A DNA stretch of 64,000 bases from Morchella semilibera. Lineage: Eukaryota; Ascomycota; Pezizomycetes; Pezizales; Morchellaceae. Location of the stretch: NCBI GenBank assembly GCA_009192285.1, contig CM018604.1, positions 1,984,001 to 2,048,000 on the forward strand, given 5' to 3'. The position numbers were made by a program, and so were the translations under genes. This document shows, in pieces, positions 44,606-54,966 of this stretch. Numbering within the stretch: position 1 is the stretch's first letter; each line of letters starts with the position of its first letter. The notes beneath the pieces are model-generated. The model made no database searches, was not told where the DNA came from, and saw only the letters and a list, made by a program, of their open reading frames with translations.

Positions 44606-45901
44606 ATGTCGCCAATTGCGTCCTCATCCAAGGGTGGCAGAAAGGAGTCTGGTGTTGCGAGGTTGTTGGGCTCTGGTATGTCTTTCTCTTATACTAAGAC
44701 TCTTTAGAAGGGATGTTCTAATAAAAATGTTCCTATATTTCAGGGTCCGCCGGTATTGCGGAATTGGCTGTTTTCCATCCTGTTTGTTACCCACTGGTCT
44801 AGGTTCTTGTTACAAGTCTGACAAGGGCTATATGAGTAGGTTGATACTATCGCAAAGCGATTGATGTCAAATACTGGCAAGATTGGCAGCGTCAGCCAAT
44901 TGAACACCGTCATCTTCAAGGAGCACGCTGGCGCGACTCTTCCTCGCAAGTTCTTCTCATTGTTCCCAGGATTGGGATACGCCGCGGGGTACAAAGTTCT
45001 CCAGAGAATCTACAAGTATGGAGGCCAGCCGTTCGTCAGGGATTACTTGAGCCAGCACCACAACGAGAAGTTTGAGGCTGCTTTTGGAAAGGGTTCTGGA
45101 AAGGCTATTATGCATGCCACTGCTGGAAGGTTTGTTGTTTAAGCTTTACTGCCAAGGGACTTATAGTAATTTTTGTGTTTGGATTGCAGTCTTATCGGTA
45201 TCGGAGAGATTGTATTGCTCCCTCTCGATGTTCTCAAGATCAAGCGCCAGACCAACCCTGAGGCTTTCCGTGGGCGTGGATTGTTCAAGATCGTCGCCGA
45301 TGAGGGTTTCGGACTGTACAGAGGATGGCAGTGGACCGCTGCCCGTAACGCCCCAGGATCATTCGCGGTTAGTACTAAACAGCTCCTTTTCTTTTTCTTT
45401 TTCTTTTTTCTTTTTTTTTAAAAGAAAAAAATCTTTGTGTGAACCCGAGTTATTGACAATTTGTAGCTTTTCGGAGGTTCTGCATTCGCAAAGGAAGCCC
45501 TCGGTCTTGCCGATTACAACGCTGCCACCTGGACCCAGAACTTCATCGCTTCCATTGCCGGAGCTTCTGCCTCCTTGATCGTCTCGGCCCCGTTGGATGT
45601 TATCAAAACTCGTATCCAGAACAAGTAAGTAGCTCCATCAAACCTGCAACATATATTGACTAACAACCACGAAGGAACTTCGAGAACCCCGAGAGCGGTT
45701 TCAGGATCATTTCTAACATGATGAAGAACGAAGGAATAACGTCGTTCTTCAAGGGTCTTACTCCGAAGCTCTTGATGACCGGTCCTAAATTGGTGTTCTC
45801 GTTCTGGCTTGGTATGTTTTCCTAATGGAGAAACTGGTGTCCGAGCTAACAATAGAACAGCGCAAACTTTGATCCCCATATTCGACAAGAAGTTGATGTA
45901 A
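44606..45901 (+). CDS. GGC1: Mitochondrial GTP/GDP carrier, 7 exons
   Basis: SLC25-family inner-membrane carrier of the Ggc1 (Yhm1/Shm1) type, which exchanges GTP and GDP across the mitochondrial inner membrane. Exons: 44606-44675, 44744-44781, 44840-45129, 45190-45367, 45467-45624, 45675-45811, 45861-45901 (303 aa). Three carrier repeats each begin with the P-x-D-x-x-K/R signature: HPVDTIAKR (junction of exons 2-3), LPLDVLKIKRQ and APLDVIKTRIQ. The stretch KFFSLFPGLGYAAGYKVLQRIYKYGGQP is characteristic of the Ggc1 subgroup. The assignment to GTP/GDP rather than another substrate comes from remembered family similarity. Confidence 0.93.
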
Positions 45902-48900
45902 ACTTTTCATGGGTCGCTGTTAAATTAGGACATCGCATCATGTTCTCGCCTGGAAAAATTCTAACTTGGGGTGATAAATTTTTACCACAAAGTTGGGTTG
46001 ATCAAAAACGGGGTTTTCGATACAACTATGCTTCTTGGGGGTAAATCTATTTTTTGTCTTTGTGCGGGGGTCGGTCTGTTGTTAGGATAGACATTGGAAA
46101 CGTTCTGCATTAAAAAGCTGGTGATTACTTGTCGGGTATTTGTTTTGCTCTTCGTGTTTTTTTTCTTTCCCTTTAAGGTTTCTAGTTCATCTCCGCTCTT
46201 CCTGCATACATGTAGTTCTATCTGGGCGCAGGCTTGCTGTACTATATATATAAGCTTTCAACTATCTGGCTAAATTGACTTCTCATAAAATCAGCACTTC
46301 CTTATTTGAAATATTACTCACGGCCAATGGTTAGTTGCCAAGACATTCGATTAAACACGCGTCTTGATACGACGGCTCCAAGGTATTAATAACAAGTACC
46401 ATCAGAACAGCCTGTCATGCAGCTTCAGACAGTATTTCTACCCTGGATATCTGCTAATTCTCTTCCTAATGCTCATTGCTCATCCTTACTCAATCTATCA
46501 ACAAATTGGGATATATTGGGCCCCTTTCAAATTGGAACGCGGGGTATGTTATTAAAGTGCATTAATATTGAAACTATTTTTCTCTCGCGCGCCACCCTTT
46601 TGGCTTTTGGTTTGGGGTAAATAAGGTCTTCATCTTGCCCACTCTCGCTATAGGATGGGTCCGAAACATGATCTGCTCGCGTACATATACAATTCCTATC
46701 TCATTAGGGTAGTAGAGGTAGGGGTATGTGGTTCACTGTGAAAAGAAGAGAAAAAAAGTCTAATACGCCGGTGGTTTTGGCACAGAAATATCTCCGGTGG
46801 CTGGGTTAGGTTGGTTCATGCCTCCGAATCCTCTCAGAGACCTCGAGACCGTGGATGGGCGCACGCACTTGCGTTCCTGGTCGCGAATTGTAGGTTCTTT
46901 GATAGAGAATCTTCACGCACAGCGCACTCACTCTCAGTCGATCAGCATTACTTCGACACTCCTCTTACCACCTTCTCCCTGCCCATGATCATAATCATAA
47001 TAAATCACTACCACAAGTATCACCCCCTTTACTCACTTCTTCGTCCATTTCTTATCCCCATACCCTGGTAACCCTCTTCTCTCGCCTCCCTCCTCTTTCT
47101 CTCTCTCTCTTCGAAATAGCCAGTAGTCAACTCCAACCCAAAGCGGTCCTCCCATCAATTTCATCCGCTTTCCGTCACCGCTCTTGACCCCATCCTGACC
47201 CTAGGTCCAGGCAATGGGCATGTATGTACCCGGCCGCGTGGGGTTGGACTTGACACCATCGGCCTTAGCACCAGAAACTACCAAAGGCCCTGTGAACCCT
47301 AACCCACCAGCGTGACGGAAGCGGATGAAATTGATGGAGTTGACCGCTTTGGTTGGAGTTGACTACGTGCTATTTCGAGGAGAGAGGGAGAAAGAAGGAG
47401 GGAGGGAGAGAAGAGGGGGATAGAAAGGCAGAAGGAAGGAGAGGGTGGTGACTGGGTGATTTATTATGATTATGATTCATGGGGCAGGGAAGGTGGGTAG
47501 AGAGTGTTCGCCAGTAATGGCGATCGAACGAGAGTGAGTGCTGCGGCGGAGAGTTTCTTCTATCAAGAACCTACCAATTCGACCAGGAAAACGCAGTGAG
47601 TGCGCCCCATCCACGGTCTCAGGTTCGAGAAGGATTCAGAGCATGAACGCAACCTAACCCAGCACCGGAGATTATTTTTCTTGTGGCCATAACACCGGCC
47701 GTTTTAGACTTTTTTTTTCTCTTCTTTTCAACAGTTGTGAACTTACATACCGCTACCTCACTACCCTATGAGTAGGGAATGTATGTAGCTGAGCACTGAT
47801 CATGTTTGTGATTCCCTCTATAAGCGAAGGGTGTGGTGCAAATGAAGACCTTATTTACCCCAACCAAAGCCAAAGGGAGTGTGGCGCATGCGCGTGTAGA
47901 TGCAAACGAAAGATCTACTATTAGCTGTCCTAATTGGGAGTGGGGAAATGTGGAAAAGTGCGAAGAGGACTGGTGCCAAATCAAACAAATTTTTTATTAT
48001 TATTATTTTCATTTGATTTCGGCCATTGCTTTGCTTTTATCACTGGCAGCGTGTCAGTCACTCAACAGGAAAAGAGAGAAACATAGAAGCTCATGAGACC
48101 GGACGAGACTAGAGCATCACTTACATGTAACGCTAACTACTTGTACCTACATGTATCTACACCTACATGTACTATAATAAGTTACATGTACGTAGCAGAC
48201 AAACAGATACGCATGTAGGTAAAGCAAGGTCAAGCAACCACAAATAAAGGTCAAGGTACTTACTCTAGTGGTGATAATTTTTAAGTGCCAGTATCAATAG
48301 GACGTAGTTGGTTTGGTTGGAAGCCGCAAAGGCCATCCTAACACACGGGGGACTCGACTGCTTTCGAATTCCTGACGCCTGCTCCCGCGTCATGCTCGGT
48401 CTTTGGTTGGCTGGGGGTATGTGAGTGAGCAAGTGCGAGTGGCGCCTTAACGGATGATGGGGTGTGGTTGGCGCTAAACGATCTTTGGGGCCTGCTGGTG
48501 GATGCATCAGGTTTGGCAAGCGGACCAGGGTGTCAGCTAGGAGAGCGGACGTTAATTGTGAGATTCACTTCAACCAGTGGATGACGGAACGCTGGACCAG
48601 TGAGAAGGCATCCCCCAGCTAGACCCCCGTCGAACACCGAAATAGCTAGAGCCAGGGTCCTGGTGAGCTTCACATCCAACTCAAAAACCACTATCCAACA
48701 CTCTGCGTGATCTATTTCCACACACACTACTAGAAGGCCAGCGCATCAGCGGCCAGGCAGCAGGTAATGTGGGTAGGAAGGGAAGCAAGTTAGGGGGGGG
48801 TATGGGGAGGAAAGGAGAGGTATGAGGATGTAATGCTGTGTAGAAACAGGCTGGCTTTCCCCGCGCTGCTGTTGAACGCGGTGGTTGATTCCATTTTTTT

Positions 48901-50107
48901 TTTTTTTTTTTTTCCTTATTGATCCCCTTGGATCTTTTTCTCGTTCCTTTTTTTTTGGGGGGGGGGATCCCCTTCCCGTTGAAGTGAACGCTCCTTTACC
49001 CGTCTGTGAAAATCTGGCGTACCTCACTCACCTAGGTACGTAGCTGGTACTCTGACCCACGCACTTTCCGACACCACCACTACCTCGATTTTTCTGCCTT
49101 GCTCTCCCTCCCCCATTACCCCCTCGTTCTTTTGCAACAAGCTGTGGTTGTTGGTACAGTGAGTTCTAGCCTACATACGTGCCATATAGGTAGGTGTATC
49201 ATTGCTTGTCAGAGAGGCATTGTTTCCTTTTTCCTGGACTCCTCCTCAACCCAGTCTGGTTCGTTCTGGTCCTGACTGTGACTTTTTCCCTCGTTTCGAC
49301 TTTTGTTCGTGGGACCTACATACAAGAATTTTTGCTCTGCTTGCTGCAGAGCGATCAGTACCTGTGACCTACCGCCTGGCCTGCCTGCTGTGCAAGCAAG
49401 CAAAGCAAGACTTACCACACACCCTACCACCCCACCCCTCCTCCATCCTCAACAACCCTAGTCTCCGATCCGATCCTCGAACCTGGCGAAACAAGTGCAC
49501 ACAGCAGACCAGACATAACCACTGTGTTGCCCCCCCCCCCCCCCTAGCCACCCCCCCTCCCTACCCTACCGTCTGTTATTATAACTACGACGGGGCACCT
49601 AGGGTGACATTTTTGCCCTACAGTTACAACTGCAACCACCGCACTGCAACCACAACCACCGCAACCCCATCAACTACCAACTGTTTTCGCGGTAACGGGT
49701 TGGGAAAAGAAGGAAAGGAAAGAAGGCAACAGAGGAAGAAAAGGATCTTGAACCACGATCGACTGCTTATGTTCGTTTGCGTCCGTCAAAATTGTTGCCT
49801 GAGAGAGAAGAGAGAAAGACGGGGTGTCCCGGGGCTAACGTGCTGCTGGAGGAATACTGCTCCTACAGGAACGATCATTTACAAAACACTACTACCACTA
49901 CCGGTACACAGCCGCTACTGCCATTATTATCACTGGCACCACCAGCAAACAGACTTCCTTAGACCATTAAATTTTGTTTATTCACAGCTATTTGTTTATT
50001 ATTTACTAGACTGCTGTTTTTTTTACGCGCGAGATAGTTCGTAACAACCAAATCACCAGCAATAAGCTGAGTGGCACCACCAGCAGCAACCAGGCAGCAC
50101 GCGACAG
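45902..50107. other. Long intergenic region carrying a large inverted repeat
   Basis: About 4.2 kb without a convincing gene. Its main feature is the inverted repeat at 46585-47895. Four TACATGTA copies cluster at 48122-48190. Homopolymers occur near 48895-48913 (T), 48957-48966 (G) and 49530-49545 (C). A 280-codon frame at 49202-50044 is low-complexity and probably the leader or promoter of the next gene. Confidence 0.5.
46585..47895. repeat. Large imperfect inverted repeat (fold-back element)
   Basis: The left arm (about 46585-47187) reappears as an imperfect reverse complement in the right arm (about 47306-47895), around a loop of about 120 bp. Matching blocks in order include GCGCGCCAC...GGGTAAATAAGGTCTTCAT, GAAACATGATC, GGGTAGT-AGGTA, GAAAAGAAGAG, GGTGG/GGTGCTGGGTTAGGTT, GACCGTGGATGGG, GTAGGTTCTT-GATAGA, CACTCACTCTC, ATCATAATCATAATAAATCAC, CTCGAAATAGC, GTAGTCAACTCCAACC and ATCAATTTCATCCGCTT. 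The arms differ by many 1-5 base indels. No transposase frame lies inside. It could be a fold-back transposon, a MITE-like derivative, or two head-to-head copies of one sequence. Confidence 0.85.
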
Positions 50108-50691
50108 ATGAACGGCCAAGGAGGTGTCGGGTTCGGCATTGGAGGAATGGGTGGGGGAGTATCTGGTGGCGGCGGGGGAGGCATGCCGGGAGGGCAGGAG
50201 AATAGCAGACTCTCACAGATCGTTTTACACGAACTCAAGTCGAAATGGAACCCTCAGGGCTGGCAGCAGGAGATGACGCCCACGGAGCGCGCGAATACTA
50301 TTCTTCAAATGTACTGGGCTCTTTTTTCTTTCTATTATGTTCCCGTTGCTTCGTTCTGCCTGATTCTATTCTATTTGAATTTGGATGTTCCCCCCCTCCC
50401 TTTTTTCCCCGGGGGCGACTCCGCTCTTCGGGGGGCGGGAGGCGTATATGCTGTTTTTCTTTCTTTTCCTTTCCCTTTCCTTCCCATCCTCTCTCTTTTC
50501 TCGCTATCTTTCCGCCTTTCCCCTTCTTCGACTGGGCCCATTTTCTGAAAAGTGAATAGCGAGAGCTAAATGTTTATGACCCGGATAGCGCTTCGTCATT
50601 ACGGCTAGTACGGACAGAAGTTGAACAGGCGCACGCCATAAAAATTGCGACTACATTTGAACAGGCAACATATGATAACGCCGCTGATAAG
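50108..50691 (+). CDS. Mediator subunit Med15/Gal11-like, 5' fragment only
   Basis: Only the first two exons are present: 50108-50310 and 50589-50691 (102 codons). A Gly/Met-rich start is followed by a KIX-like helical segment: GWQQEMTPTERANTILQ, then ASSLRLVRTEVEQAHAIKIA and FEQATYDNAADK. This resembles the N-terminal KIX domain of fungal Med15/Gal11, the activator-binding tail subunit of Mediator. The exon 2 acceptor at 50588 follows a CTAAAT branch site and is the only one that keeps phase. Intron 2 starts at 50692 with GTACGC, but 11 bases later comes the ambiguous base at 50703 and unrelated repeat-associated sequence. The remaining several hundred codons expected of Med15 are missing, most likely through an assembly join rather than biology. 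Confidence 0.6.
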
Positions 50692-50702
50692 GTACGCTTC
50701 CA

Positions 50703-50703
50703 N
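50703..50703. other. Ambiguous base N at a probable assembly junction
   Basis: This is the only non-ACGT base of the window. The plus-strand Med15-like gene is cut within its second intron on the left, and the minus-strand zinc-cluster-like ORF is cut inside its coding frame on the right. Sequence character changes here from single-copy to repeat-rich. Confidence 0.7.
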
Positions 50704-51048
50704 ATCCTCTTCATCGGAGAGGAGACTAATGACTGATCGCTTAAGGGCTCGGGGGTTTAAAGAGCATTTGCGACCATTACGTAAACAGTTGTTACAGGAG
50801 GAGATGACTCGGTTGGTAGGATCAAGTTTCTGCACACAGAACTCGCGACCACGATCTTGTAGAGCAGAAATACATGTTGTACACATAGGAGTATTGATTT
50901 GTATAGAGTTATGGAGGCTGGGTAAACGAAAGGCACGATCAAGCCAATCAGCTCGATGTTTATTGATAAATTTGTCCCAAACTGGCACTCCATTACGGAC
51001 AGGCCAGGAGGGGGTAGAGGAGGTAAAGGAGGTAGAGGAGGTAGACAT
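50704..51048 (-). CDS. Cys6 zinc-cluster-like hypothetical protein, C-terminus missing
   Basis: The frame starts at 51048 (MSTSSTSFTSS, context ACAATGT; an in-frame ATG also lies at 51084) and remains open to the N at 50703, so about 115 residues are visible and the rest is lost. After a Ser/Thr-rich start comes VPVWDKFINKHRADWLDRAF, then six cysteines spaced C-x2-C-x11-C-x13-C-x2-C-x6-C. The second half (CNNCLRNGRKC) has the spacing of a Zn2Cys6 half-site, while the first loop is longer than in Gal4-type clusters. An acidic LLSDEED follows. I do not know the family; it lies beside the satellite array and is likely a repeat-associated gene. Confidence 0.5.
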
Positions 51049-51102
51049 TGTTGTTGCTGTCAAAAGGAGGAAATATGAAGGCATAAGCCATATTATATAG
51101 CG

Positions 51103-51420
51103 CCGGGTTTTTACTCTTTCCTGTACACGCGCTATGTACAGGCGTCACACTCAATCGTTGACACAGTGGAAGAATGAAAGCACTGACTTTTTAGCTTCAT
51201 TCTGAGCATAAATGCGCCAGTAGCGCAAAAACTGACGGAGATATGAACCTTTTGACTAATGCAGAGTCCATTGCAAATTAGTCAAGGGTTTCATATCTCC
51301 GTCAGTTTTTGCGCTAACCTGGCGATTTATGGCTCAGAATGAAGCTAAAAAGTAGTGCTTTCATTTCCATGTGTCAACGATTGAGTGTGACGCCTGTACA
51401 TAGCACTGTACAGGAAAGAG
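51103..51420. repeat. Head-to-head inverted satellite units
   Basis: One satellite unit in reverse orientation (about 51103-51258) faces the first forward unit (about 51279-51433). The centre is TTGACTAAT-(about 17 nt)-ATTAGTCAA. Both arms carry CTGACGGAGATATGA / TCATATCTCCGTCAG, TTTTTAGCTTCATTCTGAGC and its complement, and the ACACTCAATCGTTGACAC segment. Confidence 0.85.
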
Positions 51421-53070
51421 TAAAAACCCGCCACTATAGTCAAGGGTTCATAGCTCAGTCAGTTTTTGTGCTAACCTGGCGATTCCTGGCTCAGAATGAA
51501 GCTAAAAAGCAGTACTTTTATTTCCAGGTATCAACGATTGGGTGTGGTGCCTGTACATGGCGCTATCAAGGAAAGAGTAAAAAACCCGCCACTATAATCA
51601 AGGGTTCATAACCCAGTCAGTTTTTGTGCTAACCTGGCGATTCTGGCTCAAAATGAAGCTAAAAAGCAGTACTTTTATTTCCAGGTGTCAACGATTGGGT
51701 GTGGTGCCTGTACATGGCGCTATTAAGGAAAGAGTAAAAAACCCGCCACTATAATCAAGGGTTCATAACCCAGTCAGTTTTTGTGCTAACCTGGCGATTC
51801 TTGGCTCAAAATGAAGCTAAAAAGCAGTACTTTTATTTCCAGGTGTCAACGATTGGGTGTGGTGCCTGTACATAGCGCTATTAAGGAAAGAGTAAAAACA
51901 TGGCGCTATTAAGAGAAGAGTAAAAACCCGCCAGCTAGATAATCAAGGGTTCATAACCCAGATCAGTTTTGCGAGTACGACTATACAAAAATGGACGATT
52001 CTTGGATCAAAATGAAGCTAAAAAGCAGTACTTTTATTTAGCCAGGTGTCAACGATTGGGTGTGGGTGCGCTGTACAATTGGCGCTAATTTAAGGAAGAG
52101 AAAAAACACCGCCACTATATTCAAGGGTCATAACCGCAGTCAGTTTTTGTGCTAACCTGGCGATTCTTTGGCTCAATAATGAAGCTAAAAGCAGTACTTT
52201 TAATTTTCCATGGTGTCAACGATTGGGTGTGGTGCCTGTACAATGGCGCTATTAGGAAAGAGTAAAAAACGCCGCCACTATAATCAAGGGTTCATAACCC
52301 AGTCAGTTTTGTGCTAACCTGGCCGCATTCCTTGCTAAAATGAAGCTAAAAAGCAGTACTTTTATTTCCAGGTGTCAACGATTGGGTGTGGTGCCTGTAC
52401 ATAGCGCTATTAAGGAAAGAGTAAAAAACCCGCCACTATAATCAAGGGTTCAGTTTTTGTGCTAACCTGATCATTTTTGGCTCAAAATGAAGCTAAAAAG
52501 CAGTACTTTTATTTCCAGGTGTCAACGACTAGGTGTGACGCCTGTACATGGCGTTATTCAAGAAAGAATAAAATCCGCTACTATATTTGAGGCTGCATAG
52601 CTCAGTCAGTTTTTATGCTAACCTGGTAATTTTTGGCTCAAAATGAAGCTAAAAAGCAGTACCTTTATTTCCATATGTCAACGATTGGGTGTGATGCCTG
52701 TGCATGACGCTAGTAAGGAATTGGTAAGAAACCCGGCACTATAGGAATCTATTAGTCAAAGCTTAATAACTCAGTCAGTTTTTGTGCTAACATGGGGATT
52801 TTTGATGCAGAATAAAGCTAAGAAGTACTGCTTCACCCCCATACCATAACGGTTGCGTGGGACGCTTGTGAATGTAACCATTCAGGAAATAGTAAAATCC
52901 CGCCACTATAGTAAAAGCCTCATAGCTCAGTCAGTTTTTGTGCTAATCTGGCAATTTTAAGCTCAAAATGAAACCAAAAGATAATACTTCACCCCCACAC
53001 TACAACGATTATGTGTGACGCCTGTACATGACGCTATTCAGGAAATGGTAAAAATCCAGTACTATAAAAC
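51279..53070 (+). repeat. Satellite array, about 157-bp unit, about 11 copies
   Basis: Direct tandem repeats begin at TCAAGGGTTCATA-like boundaries near 51279, 51440, 51598, 51755, 51943 and onward. Each unit contains CAGTCAGTTTTTGTGCTAAC, AATGAAGCTAAAAAGCAGTA, CAACGATTGGGTGTG and CTGTACATGGCGCTAT segments. Spacing is 157-158 bp in the best copies. Copies from about 51880 to 52340 carry many isolated one-base insertions and deletions. Copies after about 52580 diverge by substitution. No coding capacity is apparent. Confidence 0.9.
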
Positions 53071-53334
53071 TCCATGCCGCTGAGCCTTACTATTTCCTGA
53101 TTAGCACAATGCATAAGTATCAATTCATATTGTTGAAATTGGTAAATAGAAGTACGCATTTGTAGCTTTGTCCTGAACTACTAATCGTTACGTTAGCATA
53201 AAAACTGACTAAGATATAAGCCACTACGAATAGGCATCTGATATTATAATAGGACTTAACAAATCAATCATATCAATTTTCTATATATAGCAGTAACATT
53301 CCCCAATATTCATACCATATCTTAAATATTCTGT

Positions 53335-54966
53335 ATGGATTATCGCAAATCTCGCAACACACTCGGTCGCCTCGATGATGCTAGTAAGCCGTGTCGCTGA
53401 AACTGGCGGAGGAGAATCTATCGGCTTCGGTCGCCTCGATGATGGCTAGTAAGCGTGTCGCTCGAACGCAGAGAGGATTCACATCGCCTTCGTCGCCTCG
53501 ATGATGCTAGTAAGCGTGTCGCTGAACGCGGAGAGAACTCTATCGCTCTCGGTCGCCTCGATGATGCTAGTAAGCGTGTCGCTGAACGCGGAGAGAACTC
53601 TATCGCCTTCGGTCGCCTCGATGATGCTAGTAAGCGTGTCGCTGAACGCGGAGAGAACTCTATCGCCTTCGGTCGCCTCGATGATGCTAGTAAGCGTGTC
53701 GCTGAACGCGGAGAGCATCACATCGCTCTCGGTCGCCTCGATGATGCTAGTAAGCGTGTCGCTGAACGCGGAGAGGATCATATCGCATCGAATCGTCACT
53801 TTGCAATACGTCGAAATCAAAACAAACAACTACTTGGATCGCAATACCCAACGTCAAAATCGTAAACTCGCAAAACGCAACAAACGCAAATCTAATCGCA
53901 AGCTAGAGATCGATATCGAACGGAACTCAGCTCTGGATTTCATTGATAAGAAACCAGAAGGTAATTAGATTCTATATTGATATTATCAACTCTACTAATA
54001 CCCCTCTTCTTAGATGTTGAATCGGAATCGGTATTTCTCATGCATCGTAAACGGGACGAAAAGATCGCTACGGAAATGTTTGGGAAGGAATGGACATATA
54101 ATGATACTATCTGGAATGATCGCAAATTTAAACGAATTATCGGAGACCAATCGAAGACGGTATACATTATCGATTCGGCTTCCCAGAGAAGTTCGAATAA
54201 TCTACAAAATTAACTCTCTTTTAAAGATCTCGCACCGGAACGCTTATCGGAACTACAATTTAACTTCAATTATGTTCAAAAAGATCAAAAATTTCACTCA
54301 GAAATTAAATGCAATCATGCCCAGACTGGGTGGTGTCATGAAATCTAAGGATATCGCGCCGGAACGGAATCGGGTTGGGATTTCGGTACATACGCAATGA
54401 ATAAAAACATATGTCCAGATACACTATCTGAACATTTCTCGCAAGCGCTACGATTTCATCGCAATCTCGGTAGAAGCTTTCTCGATATGGCACCGGCATT
54501 CTTTCGGCAAAGGCAACAGCAAGTCCGGGAACTAAAGCTACCACTCCTCGGCATCGATTACGGAACGGAGTCGGCTATATTCTTAAAGAATGAGACTCTT
54601 TTCACACCACAAGTTGCTTATACCTATGGTGGATTTCGGAATAAATCGCACCGAGACAACGATGTCTCTAAATATACATCTGGAATATGGGCACCTATTC
54701 GGACATCGGACGGTTCGATCGTTCGCTTCTCTGATGGCTACAATTCCTATGGACACTTCTTCTACTGTACTATCTATAAAACGCTAATTGATTTCGCAAC
54801 GATCGATGGAATTACGGAGATCGTTTGGTGTGGTCCGGAGGATGATCACGGTACCGCAACGGGCGGTTTCGGATCGGGATTTACAAGATATGCAACTACA
54901 TGTCAAGTGAATAAACAGCTAAATATAAGAGTACAAATGCTATTCAATAGGGGTAGCAAATGTTAA
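53335..54966 (+). pseudogene. Tet-like 2OG-Fe(II) oxygenase with N-terminal 20-aa repeats, disrupted
   Basis: Reading starts at MDYRKSRNTLG (53335), enters seven 60-bp units coding RLDDASKRVAERGENSIAFG-like repeats, then a basic linker (QRQNRKLAKRNKRKSNRK). An intron of about 50 bp (53961-54013) follows, then VESESVFLMHRKRDEKIA and the C-terminal domain to 54966. The domain resembles fungal Tet-like 2OG-Fe(II) oxygenases: AYTYGGFRNKSHRDND (HxD), GIWAPI, GSIVRFSDGY, IVWCGPEDDHG (second His) and FTRYATTCQV (Arg). Such enzymes are related to TET/JBP hydroxylases of methylated or modified DNA bases and are often transposon-associated. Lesions: extra bases in the first two repeat units, one frame change between about 53790 and 53815, and TAA codons at 54211 and about 54349 in the otherwise open frame. 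The first TAA could be removed by a 36-bp intron. Family assignment is from memory. Confidence 0.5.
53366..53790 (+). repeat. 60-bp tandem repeat, 7 copies
   Basis: Units begin at GTCGCCTCGATGATG near 53366, 53429, 53489, 53551, 53611, 53671 and 53731. The last four are exactly 60 bp apart and nearly identical. The first two carry single-base insertions. The period is a multiple of three, so the coding frame is kept. Two forward frames are open through the array; the one giving a charged RLDDASKRVAER repeat matches the codon style of the following exon. Confidence 0.92.

Noticed and set aside
49202-50044. 280-codon open frame before the Med15-like gene
   Set aside because: The product is Thr/Pro/Cys/Tyr-rich low complexity driven by CA- and CCC-rich DNA, with no domain or splice context; it is more likely promoter and leader of the next gene.
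53501-53829. Alternative frame through the 60-bp repeats (ASMMLVSVSLNAER repeats) and the antisense open frame
   Set aside because: The RLDDASKRVAER frame starts from an ATG before the array and matches the codon style of the following exon; the others are open only because the 60-bp period preserves frame.
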